Below, piece after piece: positions 43,201 to 50,324 of a DNA stretch of 64,000 bases. Under the pieces are notes generated by a model, which worked only from the letters and a program-made list of their open reading frames with translations, was not told the origin of the DNA and did not search any database. This stretch comes from JAFMJV01 sp963814315 (GTDB taxonomy: Bacteria > Chloroflexota > Limnocylindria > Limnocylindrales > CSP1-4): NCBI GenBank assembly GCA_963814315.1, contig CAWFCG010000001.1:744001-808000 (forward strand). Direction: 5' to 3'. The translations under genes and the position numbers were made by a program. The number at the start of each line of letters is the position of its first letter. The stretch's first letter is position 1.

Positions 43201-46011
43201 GACACCGAGGCTGGTGACATAGGCGACCGCGGAGCCCAGGGGCACCTCGGTGCCGGCGGCGGGATCGGAGCTGACGACGTCGCCCGCGGCGATGCTGTCG
43301 TCGTAGGCGCTGGTCACGTCACCCGCGACGAGGCCGACGTCGCTGAGCGTCTGGCTGGCGTCGGCGGCGGGGCCCGAGAGGTCGGGCACGGCCACGGTGG
43401 GCACGGGCACGGCCACCTGCAGGGTCACCGTGGAACCGACCGCGGCCTCGCTGTCGGCGGCGGGGTCCTGGCCGACGATGGTGTCGGGTGCGGCGGCGTC
43501 GGTCTCGACGGGCTGCGTCTCGAGGATGAGCCCGGCGGTATCGGCGGTGTCCTGGGCCGCGGCCAGGGTCAGGCCGCTGAAGTCGGGCACGGCCACGGTC
43601 TCGACACCGAGGCTGGTGACATAGGCGACCGCGGAGCCCAGGGGCACCTCGGTGCCGGCGGCGGGATCGGAGCTGACGACGTCGCCCGCGGCGATGCTGT
43701 CGTCGTAGGCGCTGGTCACGTCACCCGCGACGAGGCCGACGTCGCTGAGCGTCTGGCTGGCGTCGGCGGCGGGGCCCGAGAGGTCGGGCACGGCCACGGT
43801 GGGCACGGGCACGGCCACCTGCAGGGTCACCGTGGAACCGACCGCGGCCTCGCTGTCGGCGGCGGGGTCCTGGCCGACGATGGTGTCGGGTGCGGCGGCG
43901 TCGGTCTCGACGGGCTGCGTCTCGAGGATGAGCCCGGCGGTATCGGCGGTGTCCTGGGCCGCGGCCAGGGTCAGGCCGCTGAAGTCGGGCACGGCCACGG
44001 TCTCGACACCGAGGCTGGTGACATAGGCGACCGCGGAGCCCAGGGGCACCTCGGTGCCGGCGGCGGGATCGGAGCTGACGACGTCGCCCGCGGCGATGCT
44101 GTCGTCGTAGGCGCTGGTCACGTCACCCGCGACGAGGCCGACGTCGCTGAGCGTCTGGCTGGCGTCGGCGGCGGGGCCCGAGAGGTCGGGCACGGCCACC
44201 AGCTCGGGACCGAGCGAGAGGACATAGTCCACCGCGGAGCCGGGATCGACCTCGGCATCGGCGGCGGGATCGGAGCTGATGACGTGGCCCGCGACGACAC
44301 TGGCATCGGTGGCCTCGGTGACATCACCGGGCAGCAAGCCGACGTCATCGAGAGCGGCAAGGGCGTCCGCCTCGGCCAGGTCGACGAGGTCGGGCACAAC
44401 CACCAGCTCGGGACCGAGCGAGAGGACATAGTCCACCGCGGAGCCGGGATCGACCTCGGCATCGGCGGCGGGATCGGAGCTGATGACGTGGCCCGCGACG
44501 ACACTGGCATCGGTGGCCTCGGTGACATCACCGGGCAGCAAGCCGACGTCATCGAGAGCGGCAAGGGCGTCCGCCTCGGCCAGGTCGACGAGGTCGGGCA
44601 CGGCCACCAGCTCGGGACCGAGCGAGAGGACATAGTCCACCGCGGAGCCGGGATCGACCTCGGCATCGGCGGCGGGATCGGAGCTGATGACGTGGCCCGC
44701 GACGACACTGGCATCGGTGGCCTCGGTGACATCACCGGGCAGCAAGCCGACGTCATCGAGAGCGGCAAGGGCGTCCGCCTCGGCCAGGTCGACGAGGTCG
44801 GGCACGGCCACCAGCTCGGGACCGAGCGAGAGGACATAGTCCACCGCGGAGCCGGGATCGACCTCGGCATCGGCGGCGGGATCGGAGCTGATGACGTGGC
44901 CCGCGACGACACTGGCATCGGTGGCCTCGGTGACATCACCGGGCAGCAAGCCGACGTCATCGAGAGCGGCAAGGGCGTCCGCCTCGGCCAGGTCGACGAG
45001 GTCGGGCACAACCACCAGCTCGGGACCGGTACTCACGACGAGCGCGATCTTGCTGGCGGGCGACGCCTCGGCATCCGCCTTGGGATCTGAGCTGATGACG
45101 ATACCGGCCTTGACCGTGTCGCTGGGCTCCCCAGTGATCGTGCCCACCTTGAAGCCAGCGTCCTGGATGGCCTTGACAGCGTCATCTTGGGAGAGTCCCG
45201 CCACGTCGGGCACTGGGTTGGTAGGAACAGCGGCGGCGACGGAGAGTTCGATAGTGGAACCAACGTCGACCGCCTCACCTGGCGGGGGATCTTGGCCGAG
45301 GACCGTGTCAGGCTCGACTTGGTCCGTCTCCACCTGGTTGACGCGCACGACGAGTCCGTAGTCGTCTGCCTTGGCCTCCGCGTCTGCCAGCGTCAGGCCC
45401 TGGAAGTTGGGGGTATCGACCGTGGCGATCGCGGACGGTCCGGCGCTGGGCATCGCGGTCAAGACCGGCGATGGCGACGGGCTCGCATCGACGTCGGTCG
45501 GCGAATCGAACGGGCGGAACAGGATGAGCACAATGGCCAAAGCCACGATGAATGCGCCCACGAGGATGCCACCGACCAACAGGACAGGCGTGCCCTCCTC
45601 GGGTGGCTCACCGCCATCGCCGGAAAGCGAGATGGGGGGCTCGAGCGTCATCTCAGGCTTGGCCGCCAGAGCGGCGAGTGCGGCTTCGGTAGCCTCCGGG
45701 TCGGGCGCGACGGGCGTGGTCGTCCAGGCGGCTCCAGCAGCAGCGGCGTCAGCTGCCTCAGCTTCGGTCTCGACGACGGTGCCCGCGGCGGCCTCGTACT
45801 CGTCGGCAACCACCTCGGCCTCGTGTTCGGCATCCACGGCTTCATCGACTCCAGCTTCCTCGCTGGGTTCGGCAGCCACGTCTTCACCATTTGGCGGAAC
45901 CACGTCTTCTGGCTGCTCCGGGGCCAACGCAGGATCTTCAGGTTGGGGCGACGTCGGGGGAGCGTCTGTGGACGGTGTGAGGTCGCCGGGATCCGGCTTC
46001 TGATCAGTCAT
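37204..46011 (-). CDS. Giant membrane-anchored protein: 35 PASTA domains plus pseudo-zincin domain
   Basis: 2935 residues. Residues 1-141 are an acidic, disordered cytoplasmic part and residues ~142-164 a transmembrane helix (LLVGGILVGAFIVALAIVLI). From ~200 to ~2550 there are 35 consecutive PASTA domains of 67-68 residues, typically VPDLSGPAADASQTL or VPDVVGASEADAKAA. PASTA domains bind peptidoglycan stem peptides or beta-lactams in PknB-type kinases and penicillin-binding proteins, but no kinase or transpeptidase is present here. The last ~386 residues are paralogous to the neighbouring secreted zincin (LLGNDDDLASLLDQLYGQ; TTEQILHPKRYPDD; AAGWGGDRLVSLDGPDG). At the HEYDH position it reads REFGQ, so protease activity should be lost. 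TATGGT nine bases before ATG 46011 suggests a leaderless mRNA. Confidence 0.9.
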   Translation of the reverse strand: MTDQKPDPGDLTPSTDAPPTSPQPEDPALAPEQPEDVVPPNGEDVAAEPSEEAGVDEAVDAEHEAEVVADEYEAAAGTVVETEAEAADAAAAGAAWTTTPVAPDPEATEAALAALAAKPEMTLEPPISLSGDGGEPPEEGTPVLLVGGILVGAFIVALAIVLILFRPFDSPTDVDASPSPSPVLTAMPSAGPSAIATVDTPNFQGLTLADAEAKADDYGLVVRVNQVETDQVEPDTVLGQDPPPGEAVDVGSTIELSVAAAVPTNPVPDVAGLSQDDAVKAIQDAGFKVGTITGEPSDTVKAGIVISSDPKADAEASPASKIALVVSTGPELVVVPDLVDLAEADALAALDDVGLLPGDVTEATDASVVAGHVISSDPAADAEVDPGSAVDYVLSLGPELVAVPDLVDLAEADALAALDDVGLLPGDVTEATDASVVAGHVISSDPAADAEVDPGSAVDYVLSLGPELVAVPDLVDLAEADALAALDDVGLLPGDVTEATDASVVAGHVISSDPAADAEVDPGSAVDYVLSLGPELVVVPDLVDLAEADALAALDDVGLLPGDVTEATDASVVAGHVISSDPAADAEVDPGSAVDYVLSLGPELVAVPDLSGPAADASQTLSDVGLVAGDVTSAYDDSIAAGDVVSSDPAAGTEVPLGSAVAYVTSLGVETVAVPDFSGLTLAAAQDTADTAGLILETQPVETDAAAPDTIVGQDPAADSEAAVGSTVTLQVAVPVPTVAVPDLSGPAADASQTLSDVGLVAGDVTSAYDDSIAAGDVVSSDPAAGTEVPLGSAVAYVTSLGVETVAVPDFSGLTLAAAQDTADTAGLILETQPVETDAAAPDTIVGQDPAADSEAAVGSTVTLQVAVPVPTVAVPDLSGPAADASQTLSDVGLVAGDVTSAYDDSIAAGDVVSSDPAAGTEVPLGSAVAYVTSLGVETVAVPDFSGLTLAAAQDTADTAGLILETQPVETDAAAPDTIVGQDPAADSEAAVGSTVTLQVAVPVPTVAVPDLSGPAADASQTLSDVGLVAGDVTSAYDDSIAAGDVVSSDPAAGTEVPLGSAVAYVTSLGVETVAVPDFSGLTLAAAQDTADTAGLILETQPVETDAAAPDTIVGQDPAADSEAAVGSTVTLQVAVPVPTVAVPDLSGPAADASQTLSDVGLVAGDVTSAYDDSIAAGDVVSSDPAAGTEVPLGSAVAYVTSLGVETVAVPDFSGLTLAAAQDTADTAGLILETQPVETDAAAPDTIVGQDPAADSEAAVGSTVTLQVAVPVPTVAVPDLSGPAADASQTLSDVGLVAGDVTSAYDDSIAAGDVVSSDPAAGTEVPLGSAVAYVTSLGVETVAVPDFSGLTLAAAQDTADTAGLILETQPVETDAAAPDTIVGQDPAADSEAAVGSTVTLQVAVPVPTVAVPDLSGPAADASQTLSDVGLVAGDVTSAYDDSIAAGDVVSSDPAAGTEVPLGSAVAYVTSLGVETVAVPDFSGLTLAAAQDTADTAGLILETQPVETDAAAPDTIVGQDPAADSEAAVGSTVTLQVAVPVPTVAVPDLSGPAADASQTLSDVGLVAGDVTSAYDDSIAAGDVVSSDPAAGTEVPLGSAVAYVTSLGVETVAVPDFSGLTLAAAQDTADTAGLILETQPVETDAAAPDTIVGQDPAADSEAAVGSTVTLQVAVPVPTVAVPDLSGPAADASQTLSDVGLVAGDVTSAYDDSIAAGDVVSSDPAAGTEVPLGSAVAYVTSLGVETVAVPDVRQQSEADATAAIETAGLVVGSVEQRNNASIPSGEAIRTEPEAGATVDKGSSVVLVVSKGPKQVDVPDVVSLTEGKAVAALEGAELTAVASGEEFSDSISAGSVISQDPAAETTVDANSSVAYVLSLGIEQVEVPNLAGPAADAGQKLDDARLVPGEVTNDYSDDVTSGDVISQAPKAGAMVDVGSAVDYVVSQGVKPNVDVPDVRDVPQADAVSAIETAGLTLGETVEQTNEKIAAGNAIKTDPVAGTQVPLELSVALVVSSGSNLRSIPDVSGQSAADAQAALEDQGLVVSLDERTNGKVAAGDAVKTEPAAGQTVEVGSAVTLIVSKGAKQVSVPDVVGASEADAKAAIKDAQLKPGEISRTEADAPTGTVLSQDPVADSAVDQGSTVDLTVSSGPPAVDIPDVSGQSAADAQVALEDQGLVVSLDERTNGKVAAGDAVKTEPAAGQTVEVGSAVTLIVSKGAKQVSVPDVVGASEADAKAAIKDAQLKPGEISRTEADAPTGTVLSQDPVADSAVDQGSTVDLTVSSGPPAVDIPDVSGQSAADAQVALEDQGLVVSLDERTNGKVAAGDAVKTEPAAGQTVEVGSAVTLIVSKGAKQVSVPDVVGASEADAKAAIKDAQLKPGEISRTEADAPTGTVLSQDPVADSAVDQGSTVDLTVSSGPPAVDIPDVSGQSAADAQAALEDQGLVVSLDERTNGKVAAGDAVKTEPAAGQTVEVGSAVTLIVSKGAKQVSVPDVVGASEADALDSLSTAGLKPGERAEANDVAAVGVVIGQNPPAGTELDQGSSVDYVLSLGPVIEPRGQGGSLDNAQVAGQLDAVAFAVPVIRELDLGNTPYDAASPAEQAGILRQSAESLYPSATLTQEEQALKRMGLLGNDDDLASLLDQLYGQDLPITYLQSRGRQSVLQNIDKLNLPQRAEAAREFGQAAVHLAFGADSGVVDDPTDADAVLAARALDEGDGTATMLGWSAVNVNSGNQAKVDGVVVPGDDGILGSMPQLLQREYAFPFVEGLSFVDFLRNQGGWDAVNGAWGRVPETTEQILHPKRYPDDRPTTLVMDGLGNTLGQGWSEQWQQTMGELRTAVWLGDDKAAAGWGGDRLVSLDGPDGSWAIVWQTKWDKAGDVGEFVSAADAAVADLPGAHAVLEADVSSGASNPALVLLTSDDAVLASVAEALGLGDEIAAP
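38521..39958. repeat. 402-bp tandem repeat, about 3.5 copies (PASTA pairs)
   Basis: Copies begin at 38521, 38923, 39325 and 39727. They are nearly identical at the DNA level and encode alternating PDVSGQSAADAQ and PDVVGASEADAK domains of the giant protein. Visible differences are single bases such as the Ala/Val change in ADAQ(A/V)AL. Confidence 0.9.
40771..44187. repeat. 402-bp tandem repeat, 8.5 copies (PASTA pairs)
   Basis: Nine copies of the PDLSGPAADAS domain alternate with eight of the PDFSGLTLAAA domain, each pair taking 402 bp. On the plus text the marker GGTGGGCACGGGCACGGCCA recurs every 402 bases from 40985 to 43799. By eye the copies are identical, which indicates very recent expansion or homogenisation. 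Confidence 0.95.
44194..45009. repeat. 204-bp tandem repeat, four copies (single PASTA)
   Basis: Four near-identical 204-bp units encode the PDLVDLAEADALAALDD domain of the giant protein. They differ mainly at one codon (ELVA versus ELVV). This array is separate from the two 402-bp arrays. Confidence 0.9.
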
Positions 46012-46151
46012 GGCAGGCGGACCATACGGGAGTGGGCCTCGTCATGCGAGCACCCCGACCGGTCCTTCTGGGCTGATACCGACACAAGTGTCCGTTTCTT
46101 CATCGTCCGCCGCTCCTCGCTTCACTCGCTGGCGGCGCGAGATGTCAGTCG

Positions 46152-47492
46152 TCAGAGGCCGAGCGCCACCTCAAGGGCACCCAATGTCTCCTCACTGTCG
46201 GTCACCAGTACGAGTACTGGAGAGGATAGACCTCCCGTGATATCGGCATCCGTGACGGAATGAGCGCCAGGCAAGTCCTTCATGGCATCCCGTGCGGCTA
46301 CATGGAACTCCTTCTGGTCGGCCCCAGTGTCCCAGTCGCTCTGCCAGACCACGGCCCAAGCACCATCGGGACCATCCAGACTCACCAGCCGGTCACCGCC
46401 CCAACCAGCCGCCGCAGAGGCATTCGGCAACTGCCCGGGCAGGCCTGGGAACAACGATTGGCGCTTCTTGCCATCTGCCACCCACACGCCAACCTGCATC
46501 TCGCCCAGGGTCTGCTGGTAGCTGGTGGACCAGTCTGGACCGAGCGACGCGCTGACATCGGGCAGAACGATGTCGATGGGCACCTCATCGGGATACAGCT
46601 CAGGGTGCAGGATCTGCTCGGTCGAGACCGGCTGCGCATCCCACGCCTGATCGACCGCCGCCCAGTCTCCTCGGCCGCGGAGCGCCATCACGTACGCGTA
46701 GCCGTCGATATAGGGGAACTCGAGCTGTCGCTGCAGGATCATTGGCATGCGGCTGATCGTTTTCTGGTCCTGCCTCGTCAGCGACTGTGCCGAGACTCGC
46801 AGCAGATCGGTCAGCTTGAGCTCACGAGTCGCCCAGTCATACATCACCGCGGTGGCATCGCCCTCGATGAGTGCCTGTTGAGCGAGGATGGCGTCCGAGC
46901 GATCGAGGTCATCGATGCGCCGGCCCTCCAGGTCCCACTGGGCATCCTGCAGGGCATGATCATATTCGTGCGCGACGACGATGGACTCCAGCGCCCCGAT
47001 CTTGTCGATGGGTCCGATGAGCGAGAACGTCTTCGTCAGTGGATCGTAGTAGGCCAGCACCTGGCTGTCGTAGATCGAGAGGATGAGCTCCTCAAGGTCG
47101 TCACCCGGCCCCAGGAGTCCAAGGCGCGTGAAGGCCGCGTCCTCGGCCTCGACAGCGGCGTCGCTGTACTCAGCATGGAACAGGGCTCGCAACTCCTCGA
47201 GAAAGGCCTGGCTGTCGATGACGCGATAGGCGACATCCTCGGCCGGCGGCAACCCACGCACCGGGTGGACGCCGCCGATGATCTGGTCGACCTTCTTCAC
47301 CATCTTGGCGTCGAAGCCATCCGGCAGCGGTGTCGCGACGGCCGCTAGGCTGGCCTCAGGTGCGGGCGAAGTGTCCTGGGCGCCGGCGGGTCCGAAGCCG
47401 AACGACGCTAGCAGCGCGATCGACATGAGTGCAGATGAGAAGACGATGTGGCGGCCGGGGCGCGCGGGCCGAGTGTGCTGGTTCGATGCCAT
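46152..47492 (-). CDS. Secreted HExxH zincin-like metalloprotease
   Basis: 446 residues from ATG 47492. Signal peptide: residues ~14-38 (HIVFSSALMSIALLASFGFG, then PAGAQD). The mature domain carries VVAHEYDHALQDAQWDLEG near residue 174, an HExxH zinc site, and LIEGDATAVMYDW about 40 residues on. The glutamate there could be the third ligand, as in gluzincins. The rest (STEQILHPELYPDE; AAGWGGDRLVSLDGPDG) matches the C-terminus of the downstream giant PASTA protein. It would act outside the membrane on an unknown substrate, plausibly cell-wall-associated. The 140-bp gap to the giant gene has a -10 element, so the two genes may have separate promoters. Confidence 0.8.
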   Translation of the reverse strand: MASNQHTRPARPGRHIVFSSALMSIALLASFGFGPAGAQDTSPAPEASLAAVATPLPDGFDAKMVKKVDQIIGGVHPVRGLPPAEDVAYRVIDSQAFLEELRALFHAEYSDAAVEAEDAAFTRLGLLGPGDDLEELILSIYDSQVLAYYDPLTKTFSLIGPIDKIGALESIVVAHEYDHALQDAQWDLEGRRIDDLDRSDAILAQQALIEGDATAVMYDWATRELKLTDLLRVSAQSLTRQDQKTISRMPMILQRQLEFPYIDGYAYVMALRGRGDWAAVDQAWDAQPVSTEQILHPELYPDEVPIDIVLPDVSASLGPDWSTSYQQTLGEMQVGVWVADGKKRQSLFPGLPGQLPNASAAAGWGGDRLVSLDGPDGAWAVVWQSDWDTGADQKEFHVAARDAMKDLPGAHSVTDADITGGLSSPVLVLVTDSEETLGALEVALGL

Positions 47493-47580
47493 AGTCGTGC
47501 ATTCTGCCAGCCGGACGCGACTACCACCAGCGAAGGCCACCTCCCAGCCGAAAACTGATGAGATGTGCGTTTCTTCATCA

Positions 47581-47713
47581 TTCGCGGTCTGGTGCCTTCA
47601 CGCTCGGCAGCTACAGTTCTGGGCACGGAACCGCGAAGCAAGCCTTCACAGTTCCCTCTCCCTCCCTCTGGAACGAGGGGCGCTGATTGGGCAGGCGCCC
47701 CTCGTTCCTTTTT
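47581..47713 (+). ncRNA. Candidate structured RNA ending in terminator
   Basis: TTCGCGGT (47581-47588) pairs perfectly with ACCGCGAA (47630-47637), and inside it GTGCC (47592-47596) pairs with GGCAC (47622-47626). A linker of about 30 bases leads to the terminator at 47670-47713. No plus-strand gene lies upstream since argS, 10 kb away, so the terminator implies a transcript starting in 47493-47580. It could be a small RNA or an attenuator leader for the gene at 47777. The family is not recognised. Confidence 0.4.
47670..47713 (+). terminator. Rho-independent terminator with T-run
   Basis: A 14-bp perfect stem GGAACGAGGGGCGC (47670-47683)/its complement (47695-47708), an 11-base loop and TTTTT at 47709-47713. 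It is the only classical T-tailed terminator noticed in the window and it acts on plus-strand transcripts. Confidence 0.85.
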
Positions 47714-47776
47714 GTGCCTCCAGTGCCTTCTTTCTTGCCGCTGTGACCCGCGCGTGCCTGTGGCACCATCCGGTCC

Positions 47777-48463
47777 ATGGAAATCACCTGGTATGGCGGC
47801 TCGTGCGTTCGTCTCAAGGGACGTGAGGGGGTCGTCGCCGCAGACCCGTTCCGGTCGATCGCCGGGCCTACAGGGCGTGGGCTCACCGCAGATATCGTCT
47901 CCTACGGCCACCCCGATGAGTCGGTGGCAGAGGGTCGCGGCAGCAAGGTCAAAGCTGGCATCACGTCGCGACTACTGGGCGTGCCACTGCCGACCAGTCT
48001 GGAGAACGCATTCGTCCTCAATTCCCCGGGCGAGTACGAGGTCCACGATGTCATGACCACGGGCGTGCGCACCTTTCGTGACAATGAACATGGCGCGGCG
48101 CGGGGGTTGAGCACCGCATTCGTCTATGAGCTCGACGGTGTCTACACCGCTCACCTCGGCGCCATCGGGCACCGCCTTGATCAGGACACCATCCGCGAGC
48201 TCGGGCACGTGGACGTGCTCTGCCTGGGTATCGGGCCACAGCTCAGCGCTGCCACCGCGGCTGAGGTCGTTGGCCAGCTCGATGCCCACATGGTGGTGCC
48301 ACTCCCGCTCACTGAGGCCGCTACAGGACCAGGAGCTGACCTCGACAAGTTCCTCAAGGAGATGAGCGTGCCCGAACTTCAGCCAGTCAGCAGCCTGAAG
48401 GTCACCATCTCGACCATCCCCAACGAAACCACCGTCGTCCTGTTGGAGCAACGCGGGCGCTGA
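47777..48463 (+). CDS. MBL-fold protein with degenerate metal motif (UlaG-like)
   Basis: 228 residues. The start MEITWYGGSCVRLKGREGVV and the ending strands are those of UlaG/YtkL-type metallo-beta-lactamase-fold proteins. The expected HxHxDH is replaced by SYGHPDESVAEG, and there is no canonical distal histidine set, so zinc-dependent hydrolysis is doubtful. Other marks are NAFVLNSPGEYEVHDVMTTG and VLCLGIGPQLSA. It may be a structural or binding variant. It begins 64 bases after the T-tailed terminator, so its expression could depend on read-through; a CACCAT element just upstream offers a leaderless alternative. Confidence 0.75.
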   Translation: MEITWYGGSCVRLKGREGVVAADPFRSIAGPTGRGLTADIVSYGHPDESVAEGRGSKVKAGITSRLLGVPLPTSLENAFVLNSPGEYEVHDVMTTGVRTFRDNEHGAARGLSTAFVYELDGVYTAHLGAIGHRLDQDTIRELGHVDVLCLGIGPQLSAATAAEVVGQLDAHMVVPLPLTEAATGPGADLDKFLKEMSVPELQPVSSLKVTISTIPNETTVVLLEQRGR

Positions 48464-48489
48464 CGGCGCTCGCGTGCGCGCTCCTGCCC

Positions 48490-49503
48490 CTACCCTTCGG
48501 GCCTGATGTCCTGGCCGGCGCCAGCGAGACTGGAGCGTTCCCGAGCTTGCTCCAGTCGAACCTCAAGCATCATGTCGGAGTCGAAGCGGCGGATGCGCAG
48601 CCAGGCGGCCGCCTCCGTGACACGGCGCTCGGCGGGATGAAATGTGCCGGAGCCGATGTGGTCGGCGACTTCTACGAGGGCGGCCACAGGGAGCAAGCCG
48701 ACGAGCTCAGAATCGAGCACGCTCACGCGTTCCTCGGCAGCTAGTCGCTGGGCTTCTTCCCACACACGCCACAGTGGCGTGCGTTGATGATCGAGGATGT
48801 TCATCGACAGCTGGGAACAGCCTTGTGAGACCAGGTCGATCCCCAGCGCCTGGACTGCGGCCAGGCCGCCGTCACGTTCGCGGATACGAGCGGCCATTCG
48901 GCGAGCGACGGCGACATCGGTCGTGGACAGTTGGACGTTGAAGGCGATCAGGAAAGGCCGCGCACCGACGGCGGTCGCACCCGCGGTCAGGTGCGGAGCT
49001 GAAGGACCGAAGTCGGGCTTGCACCCGGGGCGGGCCATCGCTGCGGCCAAGCCTTCGAACCCGGGCTGACGGATGGCCGCGAGCGCCTGTCGGTCCGGGC
49101 GCTGGGCGGCCTCCGCGTAGAGGTACACGGGCAGCTGGAACTCATCTGCGAGGCGCGCGGCGAATTCGCGGGCACCGCGCACACACTGGGCCATGGTGGT
49201 GTCACCAAGAGGTACGAAGGGAATGACATCCACGGCCCCGATCCGAGGGTGCCGGCCGCGATGGTGGCGCATATCGATGTGCTCGATGGCCGTTCCGACC
49301 GCGGACTCCATGGCGCCCATGACACGTCCCGGAAACCCTGCCACGGTGAACACGCTGCGACCGTGGTCAGGGTCACTGGTTCGATCGAGCAGCCAAGTAC
49401 CGGCTTGGCCCAGGATGTCGGCGCCGATAGCATCGATCGTCTTCTGGTTCGCACCCTCGCTGAAGTTGGGCACGGACTCCACGAGACTCTCCAGATGGTC
49501 CAC
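48490..49503 (-). CDS. ftcD: Glutamate formimidoyltransferase
   Basis: 337 residues from GTG 49503. TACCAT (49516-49511) lies seven bases upstream, so the start is leaderless. The enzyme transfers the formimino group of formiminoglutamate (histidine degradation) to tetrahydrofolate. Family marks are ESVPNFSEGANQKTIDAIG, DPDHGRSVFTVAGFPG, HIDMRHHRGRHPRIGAVDVI and CKPDFGPSAPHLTAGATAVG. The cyclodeaminase half of bifunctional FTCD is absent; a stand-alone cyclodeaminase-family gene lies at 54312. No hut genes are in the window, so a role in one-carbon scavenging is inferred. Confidence 0.93.
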   Translation of the reverse strand: MDHLESLVESVPNFSEGANQKTIDAIGADILGQAGTWLLDRTSDPDHGRSVFTVAGFPGRVMGAMESAVGTAIEHIDMRHHRGRHPRIGAVDVIPFVPLGDTTMAQCVRGAREFAARLADEFQLPVYLYAEAAQRPDRQALAAIRQPGFEGLAAAMARPGCKPDFGPSAPHLTAGATAVGARPFLIAFNVQLSTTDVAVARRMAARIRERDGGLAAVQALGIDLVSQGCSQLSMNILDHQRTPLWRVWEEAQRLAAEERVSVLDSELVGLLPVAALVEVADHIGSGTFHPAERRVTEAAAWLRIRRFDSDMMLEVRLEQARERSSLAGAGQDIRPEG

Positions 49504-49546
49504 GCTGATGATGGTAGGCGAGCGACGCGCCTCGTTGTCGTGCAAC

Positions 49547-50305
49547 TCAGTCGAGTTCGCGACGCATCACCGGAAAGCGCTCATCGTGGATGGCCAACTC
49601 GAATCCGCACGCTTCCCAGAAGGCTGGAGTCGCGGTGGAAGCCTCATCGACTCCCAGCGTCAAGTCTGGGTAGGCCTCGACAGCCGCGAAGCCTCGCGCC
49701 GCCAAGTCATCAACGACCGCTTCCACGAGCTTGCGACCGAGCCCAACCCTACGAGCCGCGGACGTCGTCGCGATGCAGGTGATGACCGCCGGTAGGGGCG
49801 AGCTGGGCAATCGCGGGTAGAGCTCTCGGATGTGTTGCGCACGCGGGTACGCTGAGAGCGGGCCGAACTGGGCGAAGGCCGACGGCTCGCCGGCGCGGAG
49901 CAGGATCTTGGCGTACGAGCCGAAGACCACCCGGCCACGCACGAGCAGGCGCAGCTTCCTGGGCGTTTCGGTCGTCGGGGCCTGCGGGTCTACTTCGGGA
50001 TGTGGGAAGAATGGATTGAAGTCGGGCGCCAAGGAGCCACTCCCGGTCATTGCGAATGGGTTGAAGCCGTCGTCCTCGCGATCCGGTGGCGCGAACGGAT
50101 TGCCCGAATGCGGCCGTGGTGTCGATCTGGGCGCCGGTGCGACAGGCTTCCACCAGGACGCTCGGGCGGCCTTCGACCCGTGGATCTCGTCTTCCCAGTA
50201 GTCACAGCTGCGATGGTCGAACCGCGCATCAGCGCACGGCGGGAGCAGGACGAACACGGAGTCGTCGGTGACGTCGCGAATCTCGATATCGACGGGTTTG
50301 GTCAC
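49547..50305 (-). CDS. GNAT-family N-acetyltransferase
   Basis: 252 residues from GTG 50305. TACACT (50318-50313) seven bases upstream points to a leaderless start; the longer open frame lacks coding character. The N-terminal half is a proline-rich, poorly conserved region (NPFAPPDREDDGFNPFAMTG). The C-terminal half is the acetyltransferase: acetyl-CoA loop TTSAARRVGLGRKLVEAVVD and the final TPAFWEACGFELA motif. The acceptor is unknown. It is in the same direction as ftcD, 43 bases upstream of it. Confidence 0.8.
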   Translation of the reverse strand: MTKPVDIEIRDVTDDSVFVLLPPCADARFDHRSCDYWEDEIHGSKAARASWWKPVAPAPRSTPRPHSGNPFAPPDREDDGFNPFAMTGSGSLAPDFNPFFPHPEVDPQAPTTETPRKLRLLVRGRVVFGSYAKILLRAGEPSAFAQFGPLSAYPRAQHIRELYPRLPSSPLPAVITCIATTSAARRVGLGRKLVEAVVDDLAARGFAAVEAYPDLTLGVDEASTATPAFWEACGFELAIHDERFPVMRRELD

Positions 50306-50324
50306 ACCGCGCAGTGTAGGCCGC

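Noticed and set aside
38521..45009. Regular repeats as a possible CRISPR or satellite array
   Set aside because: Repeats are coding, contiguous without spacers and in frame with PASTA domains.
40447..45090. 1547-codon open frame on the plus strand
   Set aside because: It is the antisense reading of the PASTA repeats; Gly/His/Arg-rich low-complexity product repeating with the 402-bp unit, no start signal.
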